Source of the DNA: Borrelia recurrentis A1
Lineage (GTDB): Bacteria; Spirochaetota; Spirochaetia; Borreliales; Borreliaceae
DNA length: 64,000 nt
Assembly (NCBI RefSeq): GCF_000019705.1
Contig: NC_011244.1
Span: forward strand, 496,001 to 560,000
Reading direction: 5' to 3'
Shown: in pieces, positions 25,950-35,377 of the stretch
Layout: each line of letters opens with the position of its first letter
Numbering within the stretch: position 1 is the first letter of the stretch
Notes under the pieces: model-generated
Seen by the model: the letters and a program-made list of their open reading frames with translations, nothing else
What the model was told of the DNA's origin: nothing
Database searches by the model: none
Position numbers and translations under genes: made by a program

Positions 25950-26498
25950 ATGAGTTATATTCCTGAGTTGAAGAGGCGTTATAGAGATAATATTGTAAAA
26001 GAACTTGTTAGTGAATTTCAATATAAATCTATTATGCAAGCTCCAAAAATAGAAAAAATTGTTGTTTCTATGGGTGTAGGTGATGCTGTTAAGAATAAAA
26101 AGCTTTTAGATTCAGCTGTTATGGAACTTAGTCAGATTACTGGACAGAAAGCTGTAAAGACAAAGGCTAAAAAAGCTATTTCTGGATTTAAGATTAGACA
26201 AGGTCAAGAAATAGGTGCTAAAGTTACACTTCGTGGTAACATGATGTATGAATTTTTATATAAGCTTGTTAATTTAGCATTGCCTCGTGTTAAAGATTTT
26301 AGAGGTATAAATGGCAATGCTTTTGATGGGAATGGCAATTGTTCTTTTGGAATAGCAGAGCAAATAATATTTTCTGAGATAGATTATGATAAAATAGAGA
26401 GGATATCTGGGTTGAATGTTACAATAGTAACCACGGCTTTAAACGATAAGGAAGGTAAAGCTTTGCTTGCTAAGTTTGGTATGCCATTTAGTAATTAA
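25950..26498 (+). CDS. rplE: 50S ribosomal protein L5
   Basis: L5 binds 5S rRNA and contacts P-site tRNA in the central protuberance. The 182-residue product has [20 protein letters not shown], the [18 protein letters not shown] segment and [18 protein letters not shown]. The ending [16 protein letters not shown] is family-typical. Length is normal. Confidence 0.97.
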   Translation: MSYIPELKRRYRDNIVKELVSEFQYKSIMQAPKIEKIVVSMGVGDAVKNKKLLDSAVMELSQITGQKAVKTKAKKAISGFKIRQGQEIGAKVTLRGNMMYEFLYKLVNLALPRVKDFRGINGNAFDGNGNCSFGIAEQIIFSEIDYDKIERISGLNVTIVTTALNDKEGKALLAKFGMPFSN

Positions 26499-26512
26499 AG
26501 GAGTTTTTATTT

Positions 26513-26698
26513 ATGGCTAAAAAATCAATGATAGTTAAGGCCTTACGAAAGCCAAAGTATAAAACGAGACAAAAAAATAGGTGTAAGTTATGTGGACGTC
26601 CTAAGGGTTATATGAGAGATTTTAGTATGTGTCGTATATGTTTTAGGAATCATGCATCTGCAGGATTGATTCCTGGTGTCTCAAAGTCAAGTTGGTAA
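26513..26698 (+). CDS. rpsN: 30S ribosomal protein S14, zinc-binding short form
   Basis: S14 sits in the small subunit head. This 61-residue copy is the short type with a zinc ribbon: CKLC at about residues 23-26 and CRIC near 39-42. The longer zinc-free type is about 100 residues. The ending [14 protein letters not shown] is typical. AAAGGAG lies before the ATG. Confidence 0.97.
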   Translation: MAKKSMIVKALRKPKYKTRQKNRCKLCGRPKGYMRDFSMCRICFRNHASAGLIPGVSKSSW

Positions 26699-26707
26699 GG
26701 AGAATTT

Positions 26708-27106
26708 ATGGCTGTTACACATTCAGTGGGAGATATGTTAACTAAGATAAGAAATGCGAGCAGGGTGAAACATGAGTCTGTAGATTTAAAGATGTCTAAA
26801 ATAAATAGGTCTATATTAGATATTCTTAAGGAAGAAGGATATATTAAAAATTATAATATTTTTGATAAAAAAGGTATTCCTTTTATTAAGGCAATGTTGA
26901 ATTATGATGGTAAGAGAAATCCGGCTATAAATAGAATAGATGCTATTTCAACTCCTGGGAGAAAAGTTTATTCTTCATATAAAAATATGCCAAGAATCAA
27001 AAATGGATATGGCATATTAATAGTGTCGTCTTCAAAAGGTGTTATTACTGGCAAGCAAGCCAAAGATAATAAAGTAGGTGGTGAGCTAATCTGCTCAGTT
27101 TGGTAA
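26708..27106 (+). CDS. rpsH: 30S ribosomal protein S8
   Basis: S8 is a primary 16S rRNA binder in the central domain and in enteric bacteria represses the spc operon. The 132-residue product has GDMLTKIRNASRVKHESVD, LKEEGYIKNYNIF and the C-terminal GYGILIVSSSKGVITGKQA. Length is normal. AAGGAG precedes the ATG. Confidence 0.97.
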   Translation: MAVTHSVGDMLTKIRNASRVKHESVDLKMSKINRSILDILKEEGYIKNYNIFDKKGIPFIKAMLNYDGKRNPAINRIDAISTPGRKVYSSYKNMPRIKNGYGILIVSSSKGVITGKQAKDNKVGGELICSVW

Positions 27107-27125
27107 GGTTAAGAGGTAGGTAAAT

Positions 27126-27668
27126 ATGTCACGTATTGGTAAACTCCCTATAAAGATCGCTGATTCTGTTAAAGTTGATATTAAGGATAATTTTATAACA
27201 GTTGAAGGTAAAAGGGGTAAATTAAGTCAAGAGATAAATAGTAGCATTCGGGTTAAAATTGAAGACAACAATATTATTGTTGAGAGAGCTTTTAATAATA
27301 AACAGACAAGAGCTTTTCATGGACTTTATAGAAGCTTGATTTTTAATATGGTTAAGGGAGTATCAGATGGGTTTTCAAAATCTCTTACTATTAATGGTAT
27401 AGGATATAGGGTTGAACAACAAGGTAATAGTCTATTTTTTAATTTGGGATACTCAACTCAGTTTGAATATGTAATTCCTGAAGGAATTAATATTCGCCTT
27501 GATGGTAATACTAAAATTGCTGTTGAAGGTATAGATAAATGTAGGGTTGGCCAGGTTGCTGCAGAGATTAGAAGCTTAAAAGTTCCAGAGCCTTATAAAG
27601 GTAAGGGAATTAAATATGATAATGAAGTAATCAGACGAAAAGTAGGAAAATCAGGAGTAAAGAAGTAG
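27126..27668 (+). CDS. rplF: 50S ribosomal protein L6
   Basis: L6 lies near the factor-binding site next to L7/L12. The 180-residue product has the two L6 domains, starting MSRIGKLPIKIADSVKVDI, with LTINGIGYRV midway and the conserved ending EPYKGKGIKYDNEVIRRKVG. Length is normal, and rplR begins 17 bp on. Confidence 0.97.
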   Translation: MSRIGKLPIKIADSVKVDIKDNFITVEGKRGKLSQEINSSIRVKIEDNNIIVERAFNNKQTRAFHGLYRSLIFNMVKGVSDGFSKSLTINGIGYRVEQQGNSLFFNLGYSTQFEYVIPEGINIRLDGNTKIAVEGIDKCRVGQVAAEIRSLKVPEPYKGKGIKYDNEVIRRKVGKSGVKK

Positions 27669-27685
27669 GTTTTAGGTGAATTTTT

Positions 27686-28045
27686 ATGAAAAAAGTGAAA
27701 GAAGCTGAAAAAAAAAATATAAAGCGTAAAAAAAGAATAAGAGATAGAATTGGATTTGGTGTCGCAGAGAGACCTAGAGTTACAATTTTCAAATCTAATA
27801 AATATTTTTATGCTCAAGTCATTGATGATATAGTAGGTCGTACTCTTGCAAGTGTTTCTACTATTGAAAAGGAGCTTAGTTTGAACAAAAATATTAGTGA
27901 TGTAAAGAAACTAGGTGAAGTTCTTGCAAAAAGACTAAAAGATAAAAATATCAGTAAGCTTATATTCGATAGAAATGGTTATAAATATCATGGGCTTATT
28001 GCAGGTTTTGCAACTGCTTTGCGTGAAGCTGGTATTGATGTTTAG
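27686..28045 (+). CDS. rplR: 50S ribosomal protein L18
   Basis: L18 brings 5S rRNA into the large subunit together with L5. The 119-residue product has a very basic N-terminus, then [20 protein letters not shown], and the family ending [20 protein letters not shown] with EAGIDV at the terminus. Length is normal. Confidence 0.97.
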   Translation: MKKVKEAEKKNIKRKKRIRDRIGFGVAERPRVTIFKSNKYFYAQVIDDIVGRTLASVSTIEKELSLNKNISDVKKLGEVLAKRLKDKNISKLIFDRNGYKYHGLIAGFATALREAGIDV

Positions 28046-28056
28046 GGGGAATTATA

Positions 28057-28551
28057 GTGGAATCTCAAGTTCATAAAAAGCAAATAGAAAAATTAATATC
28101 ACTAAATAGAGTTACTAAAGTTGTAAAGGGTGGGAGAAGATTTTCTTTTTCTGCATTTATGGTTGTTGGTGATGGTGAGGGTAAGGTTGGCTGGGGTTTT
28201 GGAAAGGCTAATGATGCTAGTGATGCAATAAAGAAAAGTTTAACGAATGCTAGGAAGAATTTAAAAACCGTTCCTATTAAAAAAGGTACTCTTCCTAATA
28301 TGGTCATTGGAAATTTTAAGAAGGCTAAGGTTTTAATTAAGCCTGCAACTCAAGGTACTGGTATTATTGCGGGTGGGCCTGTTCGTGCTGTCATGGAAGC
28401 TTTGGGAGTACATGATATTTTAAGTAAATCTCTTGGTTCAAATAATTCTATGAATGTAGTAAAAGCAACTTTTAAAGCATTTGAGTTAGTGTTAGATGCT
28501 AGGAAAATAGCTCATATAAGAGGTAAGACTTTAAGAACGTTATGGAGTTAA
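28057..28551 (+). CDS. rpsE: 30S ribosomal protein S5
   Basis: S5 contributes to mRNA entry and decoding fidelity. The start is GTG 28057 after AGGGGGAA. The 164-residue product has the double-stranded RNA-binding part [20 protein letters not shown] and [14 protein letters not shown], and the C-terminal [21 protein letters not shown]. Length is normal. Confidence 0.97.
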   Translation: MESQVHKKQIEKLISLNRVTKVVKGGRRFSFSAFMVVGDGEGKVGWGFGKANDASDAIKKSLTNARKNLKTVPIKKGTLPNMVIGNFKKAKVLIKPATQGTGIIAGGPVRAVMEALGVHDILSKSLGSNNSMNVVKATFKAFELVLDARKIAHIRGKTLRTLWS

Positions 28552-28554
28552 TAT

Positions 28555-28866
28555 ATGATTAAGAGAAAATTGCGACTTCAGCTTAAGAAAATTAGATTTA
28601 AAGCTGCAAGGTCTAGATTTAAAAATAAGGCTTTTATTAAAAGAATGGAATATAATAGAGAAGTTATTGCTAAAAGTGATATTAAGGTTGAAGTTGAACT
28701 TAGGAGAAGTCTTATTGGAAAATCGGATAGTAAAGTGAAGACATTAAAGGCTTTAGGTCTAAAGAGAATAGGAGATAAAAGAATTCATATTTTAAATAAA
28801 TCTCTTCAGGGAATGCTTAATAGTGTAATTAGCATGGTTTTTATAAGTGAGGTGACAGATGATTAA
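28555..28866 (+). CDS. rpmD: 50S ribosomal protein L30 with N-terminal extension
   Basis: L30 is a small protein of the large subunit, usually about 60 residues. This 103-residue frame contains the standard core in its last 60 residues: VEVELRRSLIGKSDSKVKTL, then GLKRIGDKRIH. A Lys/Arg-rich N-terminal extension of about 40 residues precedes it. It follows rpsE by three bases, and no internal start with a good ribosome site was found. Its stop overlaps the rplO start by eight bases. Confidence 0.88.
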   Translation: MIKRKLRLQLKKIRFKAARSRFKNKAFIKRMEYNREVIAKSDIKVEVELRRSLIGKSDSKVKTLKALGLKRIGDKRIHILNKSLQGMLNSVISMVFISEVTDD

Positions 28867-29296
28867 GCTAAAGAGACCTTTAGGGGCTAATAAATCTAAA
28901 AAAATTGTTGGTAGAGGTCAAGGATCTGGTCTTGGTAAAACTTCTGGTAGAGGACAGAAAGGACAAAAAGCTAGAAATAGTTCACCAAGAGTTGGCTTTG
29001 AAGGAGGTCAAACTCCTCTTTATAGAAGACTGCCAAGGCGAGGCTTTTCTAATCATGATTATAAGATAAGATATGAGATTGTAGGACTTGGTGATATAGA
29101 TAGAAAGTTTGAAACCGGTGATTTAGTAAATTATGATACTTTATTTCAAAAAGGGCTTGTAAATAAAAATAAAAAAAATATTAAGATTTTAGCTAATGGT
29201 GAACTTACTAAAAAGGTAAATTTTGAAATTTCTCGTATTTCAAAATCTGCTGAAGAGTTGGCAACAAAAATTGGCTGCAGTATAAAATTGATCTAG
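28859..29296 (+). CDS. rplO: 50S ribosomal protein L15
   Basis: L15 is a late assembly protein of the large subunit. The 145-residue product has the glycine and arginine-rich N-terminus (GRGQGSGLGKTSGRGQKGQK), then FEGGQTPLYRRLPRRGF, and the C-terminal globular part ISKSAEELATKIGC. Its ATG overlaps the rpmD stop. The upstream GTGAGGTGA supplies the ribosome site. Confidence 0.97.
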   Translation: MIKLKRPLGANKSKKIVGRGQGSGLGKTSGRGQKGQKARNSSPRVGFEGGQTPLYRRLPRRGFSNHDYKIRYEIVGLGDIDRKFETGDLVNYDTLFQKGLVNKNKKNIKILANGELTKKVNFEISRISKSAEELATKIGCSIKLI

Positions 29297-29308
29297 AATG
29301 GTAATAAA

Positions 29309-30613
29309 ATGAAAGGTTTGTTTTTAAATTTATTGACGATTAAAGATTTAAGGAGCAAATTTTTATTTACTCTATTTATTCTTTTTATTTTTAGAGTGGG
29401 TTCATATTTGCCAATTCCAGGAATAGATCCTGTGGCTCTTAGAAGTTATTTTAAATTTCAATCGGATTTTTCAATTACTAATTATTTTGATTTTTTCTCA
29501 GGTGGTGCTTTTAGTAATTTTTCCATATTTATGCTTAGCATAGGTCCTTATATTTCAGCATCAATTATTATCCAACTTCTTGTTTATTCTTTCCCTTCTT
29601 TAAAAAAAATGCAAGAAGGGGATAATGGACGGAAGAAAATAAAAAAATATACGAAATATTTAACTATTGTTGCAGCAATGGCTCAAGGATATGCTACTAG
29701 TCTTTATGCTAAGAGTATTCCAGGGGCATTGAATATACCTTTTTATAGATATATTTTTGTTGCTATTTTAACAGTTACTACTGGTACTTTTGTTCTTTTA
29801 TGGCTTGGAGAACAAATTAATCAGAGAGGAATTGGAAATGGTGTGTCTTTAATAATATTCTCAGGGATAGTAGTGAGATTGCAGGCAGCTTTGTTTAATT
29901 TATTTCAAAGTATGAGAGATCCATCTCAAAATATCAATCCTGTTTTTGTAATATTAGTGTTAAGTATTTTTATTTTGGTTGTTATATTAATTATATATGA
30001 ATACAAAGCACAAAGACGTATTTCTATTCATTATGCGAGGGCAAATTCAAAAAATACTGTTAGTTCATATTTGCCAATTAAGCTTAATCCTTCAGGTGTT
30101 TTGCCTGTTATTTTTGCATCTGTACTTATTACTTTACCTTTGCAAATTTTAAGTGGATTTGCTGGTACTTCTGTTCTATCAAGACAAATTTTATCTTATT
30201 TAAGACCTAATGGGCTTTATTATACGTTGTTGAACGTATGTTTAATAATAGGATTTACATATTTTTATTCTAAAATACAATTAAGTCCAAAAGATATAAG
30301 TAATAATATTCTAAAGAATGGTGGTACTATTCCGGGTATCAAGGCAGATGAAATGGAAACTTATTTGGATAAAATTATGAATAGAACATTATTTTCAGGC
30401 TCTATTTTTTTATCCATGATTGCAATTATTCCTTTTTTAGTGCAAAATATTTTTAGATTTCCTTATGATGTCTCAAGGATTATGGGTAGTTCTTCGTTGC
30501 TTATCATGGTAGGAGTAGCGCTTGATACATTAATTCAGATTGATGCATATTTAAAGACTCAAGGATTGTCACGTGGGCCTGGTAAGAAATATGCATTTTT
30601 ACAGAAAATTTAG
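29309..30613 (+). CDS. secY: Preprotein translocase subunit SecY
   Basis: SecY forms the protein-conducting channel of the Sec system. The 434-residue protein has ten predicted membrane segments. Diagnostic stretches are FRVGSYLPIPGIDP near residue 28, LGEQINQRGIGNGVSLIIF and the C-terminal RPGKK-like GLSRGPGKKYAF. Only a weak Shine-Dalgarno precedes the ATG, so coupling to rplO is likely. adk and map, which often follow secY, are absent here. Confidence 0.97.
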   Translation: MKGLFLNLLTIKDLRSKFLFTLFILFIFRVGSYLPIPGIDPVALRSYFKFQSDFSITNYFDFFSGGAFSNFSIFMLSIGPYISASIIIQLLVYSFPSLKKMQEGDNGRKKIKKYTKYLTIVAAMAQGYATSLYAKSIPGALNIPFYRYIFVAILTVTTGTFVLLWLGEQINQRGIGNGVSLIIFSGIVVRLQAALFNLFQSMRDPSQNINPVFVILVLSIFILVVILIIYEYKAQRRISIHYARANSKNTVSSYLPIKLNPSGVLPVIFASVLITLPLQILSGFAGTSVLSRQILSYLRPNGLYYTLLNVCLIIGFTYFYSKIQLSPKDISNNILKNGGTIPGIKADEMETYLDKIMNRTLFSGSIFLSMIAIIPFLVQNIFRFPYDVSRIMGSSSLLIMVGVALDTLIQIDAYLKTQGLSRGPGKKYAFLQKI

Positions 30614-30622
30614 GAGTGATTT

Positions 30623-30736
30623 ATGAAAGTTAGGGTTAGTGTCAAGCCAATTTGTGAAAAATGTAAAGTAATAAAGAGAAAAGGTGTTTTAAGAATTATT
30701 TGTGATAATCTTAAACATAAGCAAAGACAAAAATAA
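30623..30736 (+). CDS. rpmJ: 50S ribosomal protein L36, zinc-binding form
   Basis: This 37-residue gene lies directly after secY. The product starts [20 protein letters not shown] and ends [11 protein letters not shown]. Three cysteines (residues 11, 14 and 27) and a following histidine give the zinc ribbon of the C+ type of L36. TAGGAG precedes the ATG by seven bases. infA, which often precedes rpmJ, is absent. Confidence 0.96.
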
Positions 30737-30745
30737 GGGGAAAAA

Positions 30746-31123
30746 ATGGCTAGAATAGCAGGAATAGATTTGCCAAATAATAAGCAACTTCAAATTGCTC
30801 TTACTTCTATCTATGGAATAGGAAGATCTAGAGCTTTAGAAATTTGCAAAAAAACAGGTATTTTGCCAGAAAAGAGAGCTAAAGATTTAGACAATGAAGA
30901 AGTTAATAAGCTTAGAAAGATAATTGAGAGTGACTATGTTGTTGAAGGAAAGCTTAGAAGTGAATTAGCTATGTCTATTAAAAGGCTTATGGATATTGCA
31001 TGTTATAGAGGACTTCGGCATAGAAAAGGGTTGCCCTTAAGAGGTCAGAGAACCAAAACTAATGCAAGAACTAGGAAAGGAAAGAGAAAAACTGTGGCTA
31101 ATAAAAAGATAGCTGCTAAATAA
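30746..31123 (+). CDS. rpsM: 30S ribosomal protein S13
   Basis: S13 sits at the top of the small subunit head and contacts tRNA and L5. The 125-residue product has [19 protein letters not shown], the helix-two-turns-helix stretch [19 protein letters not shown] and the basic tail with [20 protein letters not shown]. Length is normal. AAGGGG precedes the start. Confidence 0.97.
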   Translation: MARIAGIDLPNNKQLQIALTSIYGIGRSRALEICKKTGILPEKRAKDLDNEEVNKLRKIIESDYVVEGKLRSELAMSIKRLMDIACYRGLRHRKGLPLRGQRTKTNARTRKGKRKTVANKKIAAK

Positions 31124-31153
31124 GGTTGTTTTATTGATGGAGGAGGGAGAAAT

Positions 31154-31543
31154 TTGAGTGCGAAAGTATCAACTAATAAAAGAAAGGTAAAAAGAAGTAT
31201 TGGTGAGGGTAATGTTTATATACAGGCTACTTTTAATAATACAATTGTAACTGTGTCAGACATAAGAGGAAATACTTTAGCTTGGGCAAGTGCAGGTGGA
31301 ATGGGCTTTAAAGGTGCTAAAAAGTCAACCCCTTATGCTGCTCAAATGACAGCAGAGGCAGCTTTAGGAAAGGTAAAGGATTTTGGTATTAATTATGTTC
31401 ATGTTTTTGTTAAAGGTCCAGGAATTGGTAGAGAATCTGCCATACGAGCTGTTGGATCATCAGGTATCATTGTTAAGTCAATCTCAGATGTTACTCCAAT
31501 ACCACATAATGGGTGTAGACCAAAAAAAACCAGACGAGTTTAG
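31154..31543 (+). CDS. rpsK: 30S ribosomal protein S11
   Basis: S11 lines the E-site cleft on the platform. The start is TTG 31154 with GGAGGGAG about five bases upstream. The 129-residue product has [18 protein letters not shown], the motif [17 protein letters not shown] and the ending [17 protein letters not shown]. rpsD, often found between rpsK and rpoA, is not here. Confidence 0.97.
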   Translation: MSAKVSTNKRKVKRSIGEGNVYIQATFNNTIVTVSDIRGNTLAWASAGGMGFKGAKKSTPYAAQMTAEAALGKVKDFGINYVHVFVKGPGIGRESAIRAVGSSGIIVKSISDVTPIPHNGCRPKKTRRV

Positions 31544-31558
31544 TTAGAGGAGCTATTA

Positions 31559-32590
31559 ATGTCTTTAGGAAAGCTTTTAAAAGATTTTACTATACCTGAT
31601 AGGATTGAATTTGTGAGGGGAGAGGATGATGGCTCTTATGGAAAATTTGTAATATATCCTTTTGAGAAAGGTTTTGGTGTTACTATTGGAAATACTTTAA
31701 GACGTGTATTATTGTCTTCTATTGAAGGATATGCTATTTCGGCTATGAGAATTCAATCTAATCAAGAAGAGTCTTTAAAGATTGTTTCAAGTGAATTTGA
31801 TTTAATCCCTGGAGTTATGGAAGATACTCTTGAAGTAATTGCTAATATTAAAAATGTTCATTTAAAGTTGGATGAAGGAGTTACAAATACAACAATAAAT
31901 CTTTCTGTTAATGGGAAGGATAATAATGTTTTAAAAGCAGGTCATCTTGAGAGAGAAGGTGTTGAAGTTTTTAATAAAGATTTAGTTATTGCCACACTTT
32001 CAAGTGATGCAAATTTAGATTTTGAATTTCAAGTTAATTATGGAAGAGGATATGTTTCTTCTGAACAAAATGCAAAATATTTAGAAGAAGTTAATACTAT
32101 TGCTCTTGATTCTATATTCTCTCCAATAGAAAAAGTAACATATTCTGTTGAGGATACTAGAGTTGGACAGAGATCTGATTATGATAAACTTGTTATGGAA
32201 ATTTGGACAACAGGTGTAATTAGTGCTAAGGATGCAATTAAAAAGGCAGCTTCTGTAGTAAGAGAGTTTTTACTTCCATTAGTTAATTTTGAAGATAAAG
32301 TTATTCATTCTGTTGATTATGCTGAATTTAGAGATTCTGACATACTTAGTATGAATGTTGAAAAATTAAATTTGTCTGTTAGATCTCTTAACTGTTTAAT
32401 TAAGGAAAATGTTAAGACTTTAGGGGAACTTATTAGCAAAAGTCCTGTAGAGCTTTCAAAGGCAAGAAATTTTGGGAAAAAGAGTTTAGAAGAGATAGTT
32501 GAAAAGCTTAATGCTTATGGGTTATTTTTGGGAATGTCTAAGGTAGAAGCTCTTAAAGTATTAAGTAAACACGATAAAATATCTCATTAA
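31559..32590 (+). CDS. rpoA: DNA-directed RNA polymerase subunit alpha
   Basis: Alpha dimerises to start RNA polymerase assembly, and its C-terminal domain reads upstream promoter DNA and activators. The 343-residue protein has the N-terminal domain motif PFEKGFGVTIGNTLRRVLLS and the conserved DTRVGQRSDYDKL. The C-terminal HhH-type domain (LNLSVRSLNCLIKENVKTLG, then FGKKSLEEIVEKL) is intact. It lies in the usual rpsM-rpsK-rpoA-rplQ order without rpsD. Confidence 0.98.
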   Translation: MSLGKLLKDFTIPDRIEFVRGEDDGSYGKFVIYPFEKGFGVTIGNTLRRVLLSSIEGYAISAMRIQSNQEESLKIVSSEFDLIPGVMEDTLEVIANIKNVHLKLDEGVTNTTINLSVNGKDNNVLKAGHLEREGVEVFNKDLVIATLSSDANLDFEFQVNYGRGYVSSEQNAKYLEEVNTIALDSIFSPIEKVTYSVEDTRVGQRSDYDKLVMEIWTTGVISAKDAIKKAASVVREFLLPLVNFEDKVIHSVDYAEFRDSDILSMNVEKLNLSVRSLNCLIKENVKTLGELISKSPVELSKARNFGKKSLEEIVEKLNAYGLFLGMSKVEALKVLSKHDKISH

Positions 32591-32608
32591 AAGGGAGATC
32601 ATTTTTAT

Positions 32609-32980
32609 ATGAAGACTAAGGTAGGATTTAATAGATTAGATAGAAAATCAAGTCATAGAAAGGCGCTTTTAAAAAATATGGTAATTTCTCTTTTTAGGCA
32701 TGAGAGAATAACTTCTACTAAGGCAAAATTAAGTGAAGTTAGAAGATTTGCTGAAAAGTTAATTACGAGAGCCAAAGTTGATAGCGTGCATAATAGGAGA
32801 GAAATATCAAAATTTATACATGATAAGTATATCCTTAATAAATTATTTACTAAAATTTCCCCTATCTTTAAAGAAAGAAAGGGTGGTTATACTAGGGTTA
32901 TTAAGCTAGGACAAAGGTATGGAGATGCAGCTGAAATGGCAATTCTGGAACTAGTGGATAAAACCTTAGGAGAAAAGTAA
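32609..32980 (+). CDS. rplQ: 50S ribosomal protein L17
   Basis: L17 sits near the tunnel exit. The 123-residue product has [19 protein letters not shown], then [20 protein letters not shown] and the ending [16 protein letters not shown]. Length is normal. It is the last gene of the long ribosomal block that starts at the tuf promoters. Confidence 0.97.
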
Positions 32981-33000
32981 TATTCTTTACATATTAAGTT

Positions 33001-33018
33001 AATCCTTTTAAAGGGTTT
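33001..33018 (+). terminator. Possible hairpin after the ribosomal cluster
   Basis: AATCC (33001-33005) can pair with GGGTT (33013-33017, one G-U), extended inward by TT-AA. No T run follows directly, so this is a weak terminator candidate in the 74-bp gap before rny. No clear rny promoter was identified. Confidence 0.3.
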
Positions 33019-33054
33019 ATACTTATTTGTTTGTTGGAATAGGGGGGTAATTGT

Positions 33055-34596
33055 ATGTCATATATTACTTTTTCTTCTATTCTTGCTGGTGTCCTAGGTG
33101 TTATATTAGGTTTTATAATAAGAATTATTTTAGGTAGATTTTCTTTATTAAATTTAGATAAAAAACTAAAGAAGGTACAAGAAGAAGCAATCTTAGAAAT
33201 AGAAAATGAAAGAAAACGAGTTATTTCACATGCAAAATCTCAGATGCTTAAAGATAAAAACCAGCAAGATAGGGAAATAAGAGAGAGAAAAAATGAGGTT
33301 TTTAATTTAGAAAAAAGGTTATTACAGAGGGAAGAAACCTTAGATAAAAGAATAGCAGCCCTTGATAAACAGCAAAGTAGAATTGATTTTAAACTTAAAG
33401 AATTTGAACAGAAAGAAAAAATAATACGTGAGAAAGAATTATCTCTTGTTAAAAAAATTGAAAATATTGCTGGTCTTACAAAAGATGAAGCAAGAAAGAT
33501 TGTAATTGAAAAGGTTGAAAATGAATCTAAAAGGGATGCTCAAATTATTATTAATAAGTCTGAACAAGAGGCTCAGCTCTTAGCAGATAAAGTGGCTAAA
33601 GATATATTAGTGTCTACTATGCAACGCATAGTAACAGAAGTTAGTTCTGAGTTTACAGTAACTTCTGTTGAACTTCCTAATGATGAGATGAAAGGTAGAA
33701 TCATTGGTAAAGAAGGGCGTAATATTAGGGTTCTTGAAACATTAATAGGTGCAGATATTATTATTGATGATACTCCAGAGGCTGTTGTGATATCTTGTTT
33801 TGATCCAGTAAGAAAAGAAGTAGCAAAAAGAACTCTTGAGAGGCTGATTTCAGATGGGAGAATTCACCCTGCAAGAATTGAGGAGATTGTTTATAGTGTT
33901 ACTAATGAGATTAACAATATTATTCTTGAGGAAGGTGAAAGGGCAGTATTTGATTTAAATATACATGGATTTGATAAAAGACTGATTAGGGGTCTTGGAA
34001 GACTTTATTTTAGAAGCAGTTATGGTCAGAATGTTTTAAGTCATTCAAAAGAAACAGCTATAATTGGAGAAATTTTAGCTAAAGAGATGAAGTTGGATCC
34101 TGTTGTTGTCAAAAGGGCATGTCTTTTGCATGATATTGGAAAAGGAATGGAAAGTATTTCTGAGAATAGTGAGGGACATGCTATTACAGGTGCTGAACTT
34201 GCTCAGAGCTGTGGTGAGAGTGATATTGTTGTTAATGCTATTGCTGCACATCATAATGAAATAAAACCTGAGAGCTTTGAGGCTATAGTTGTTCAAATAG
34301 CCGATGCTATTTCTGCATCGCGTCCTGGTGCAAGACGTGAGAGTTTAAATAATTATATAACAAGACTTAAGAGACTTGAAGAGATTGCTTATGGATTTGC
34401 AGGTGTTCAAAAATGTTATGCAATTCAGGCGGGTCGTGAAGTTAGAATCATTGTTGACAATTTGTTGGTTAATGATGAGAAAGCTACTATGCTTGCAAGA
34501 GATATTGCAAAGAAGATAGAAGTTGAAATGCGATATCCTGGAAAGATAAAAGTTACTATTATTCGTGAGACCCGGGTTATTGAATATGCAAGATAG
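33055..34596 (+). CDS. rny: Ribonuclease Y
   Basis: RNase Y is a membrane-anchored endoribonuclease that starts mRNA decay in bacteria without RNase E. The 513-residue protein has an N-terminal membrane helix (about residues 5-27), a coiled coil to about 180, a KH domain with GRIIGKEGRNIRVLE near 220, and an HD domain with the metal-binding LLHDIGKGM near 355 and AHHNE after it. All parts are intact. The stop overlaps the canonical ymdB gene, a pairing conserved in many bacteria. Confidence 0.97.
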   Translation: MSYITFSSILAGVLGVILGFIIRIILGRFSLLNLDKKLKKVQEEAILEIENERKRVISHAKSQMLKDKNQQDREIRERKNEVFNLEKRLLQREETLDKRIAALDKQQSRIDFKLKEFEQKEKIIREKELSLVKKIENIAGLTKDEARKIVIEKVENESKRDAQIIINKSEQEAQLLADKVAKDILVSTMQRIVTEVSSEFTVTSVELPNDEMKGRIIGKEGRNIRVLETLIGADIIIDDTPEAVVISCFDPVRKEVAKRTLERLISDGRIHPARIEEIVYSVTNEINNIILEEGERAVFDLNIHGFDKRLIRGLGRLYFRSSYGQNVLSHSKETAIIGEILAKEMKLDPVVVKRACLLHDIGKGMESISENSEGHAITGAELAQSCGESDIVVNAIAAHHNEIKPESFEAIVVQIADAISASRPGARRESLNNYITRLKRLEEIAYGFAGVQKCYAIQAGREVRIIVDNLLVNDEKATMLARDIAKKIEVEMRYPGKIKVTIIRETRVIEYAR

Positions 34597-35377
34597 TGAT
34601 GTTATTAGGACTTTAATAGTTGGAGATATTGTAGGCAATGGAGGACTTAAGAAGATTTTCTTCCATCTTAAGAGTCTTAAGGATAAGTATAATATAGATT
34701 TGACAATTGTTAATGGAGAAAATTCTTCTGGTGGTTTTGGGATTACTCCAGAGATAGCTGAAAATCTTTTTAAAACAGGTGTGAATGTGATTACTACGGG
34801 TAATCACATTTATGCTGATCCGAGTATAAGGGAGTATTTAAATAAACAGGAATATATATTAAGGCCAAATAATTTTTCAGATTTACTTGAAGGACATGGT
34901 CATTGCATTTTAAATGTCAAGGGTGAAAAAGTTGCTGTTATAAATATTCAAGGATTTTTGGGAATGACTTTTATTGTGAAAAATCCTTTTGAAAATGTAA
35001 AAAAAGTTATAAATATGATTAAGAATAAGGTTAAGACGATTTTTGTTGATTTTCATGCTGAGAGTAATTATGAAAAGGAAAGTTTTGGATATTTTTTAAA
35101 TGGATTGGTAACGGGAGTTGTTGGTACTCATACACATATAATGACTTGCGATGAGAGAATCTTGGATAAGGGTACTGCTTATATTACTGATCTTGGTATG
35201 ACTGGTAGTTTAAACTCTGTAATAGGCTTTAACCCTGAAATTTCTCTTAAAGGGTTACTTGAATATATTTCTTTGCGAACAGAAACTGTTGAGGAAGATG
35301 TGATTATACAGGGAGTTGTTATTACTTCTCATTTATACACAGGACGTGCTTTGAAAATTGAGAGAATACAAAAATAG
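34586..35377 (+). CDS. ymdB: YmdB-type metallophosphoesterase, canonical
   Basis: YmdB-type enzymes hydrolyse 2',3'-cyclic nucleotides. ATG 34586 is chosen, overlapping the rny stop, because the earlier GTG 34565 lies inside rny. The 263-residue product keeps every metal ligand: VGDIVGNGG (Asp14), VNGENSSGG, TGNHIYAD, VDFHAESNYEK and VGTHTHIMTCDERIL. The ending TAYITDLGMTGSLNSVIGF is also intact. This contrasts with the degenerate copy at 14249. It overlaps the tlyA start by 20 bp. Confidence 0.94.
   Translation: MQDSDVIRTLIVGDIVGNGGLKKIFFHLKSLKDKYNIDLTIVNGENSSGGFGITPEIAENLFKTGVNVITTGNHIYADPSIREYLNKQEYILRPNNFSDLLEGHGHCILNVKGEKVAVINIQGFLGMTFIVKNPFENVKKVINMIKNKVKTIFVDFHAESNYEKESFGYFLNGLVTGVVGTHTHIMTCDERILDKGTAYITDLGMTGSLNSVIGFNPEISLKGLLEYISLRTETVEEDVIIQGVVITSHLYTGRALKIERIQK

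Noticed and set aside
32981-33054. Small gene between rplQ and rny
   Set aside because: No open frame with a ribosome site fits in the 74-bp gap.
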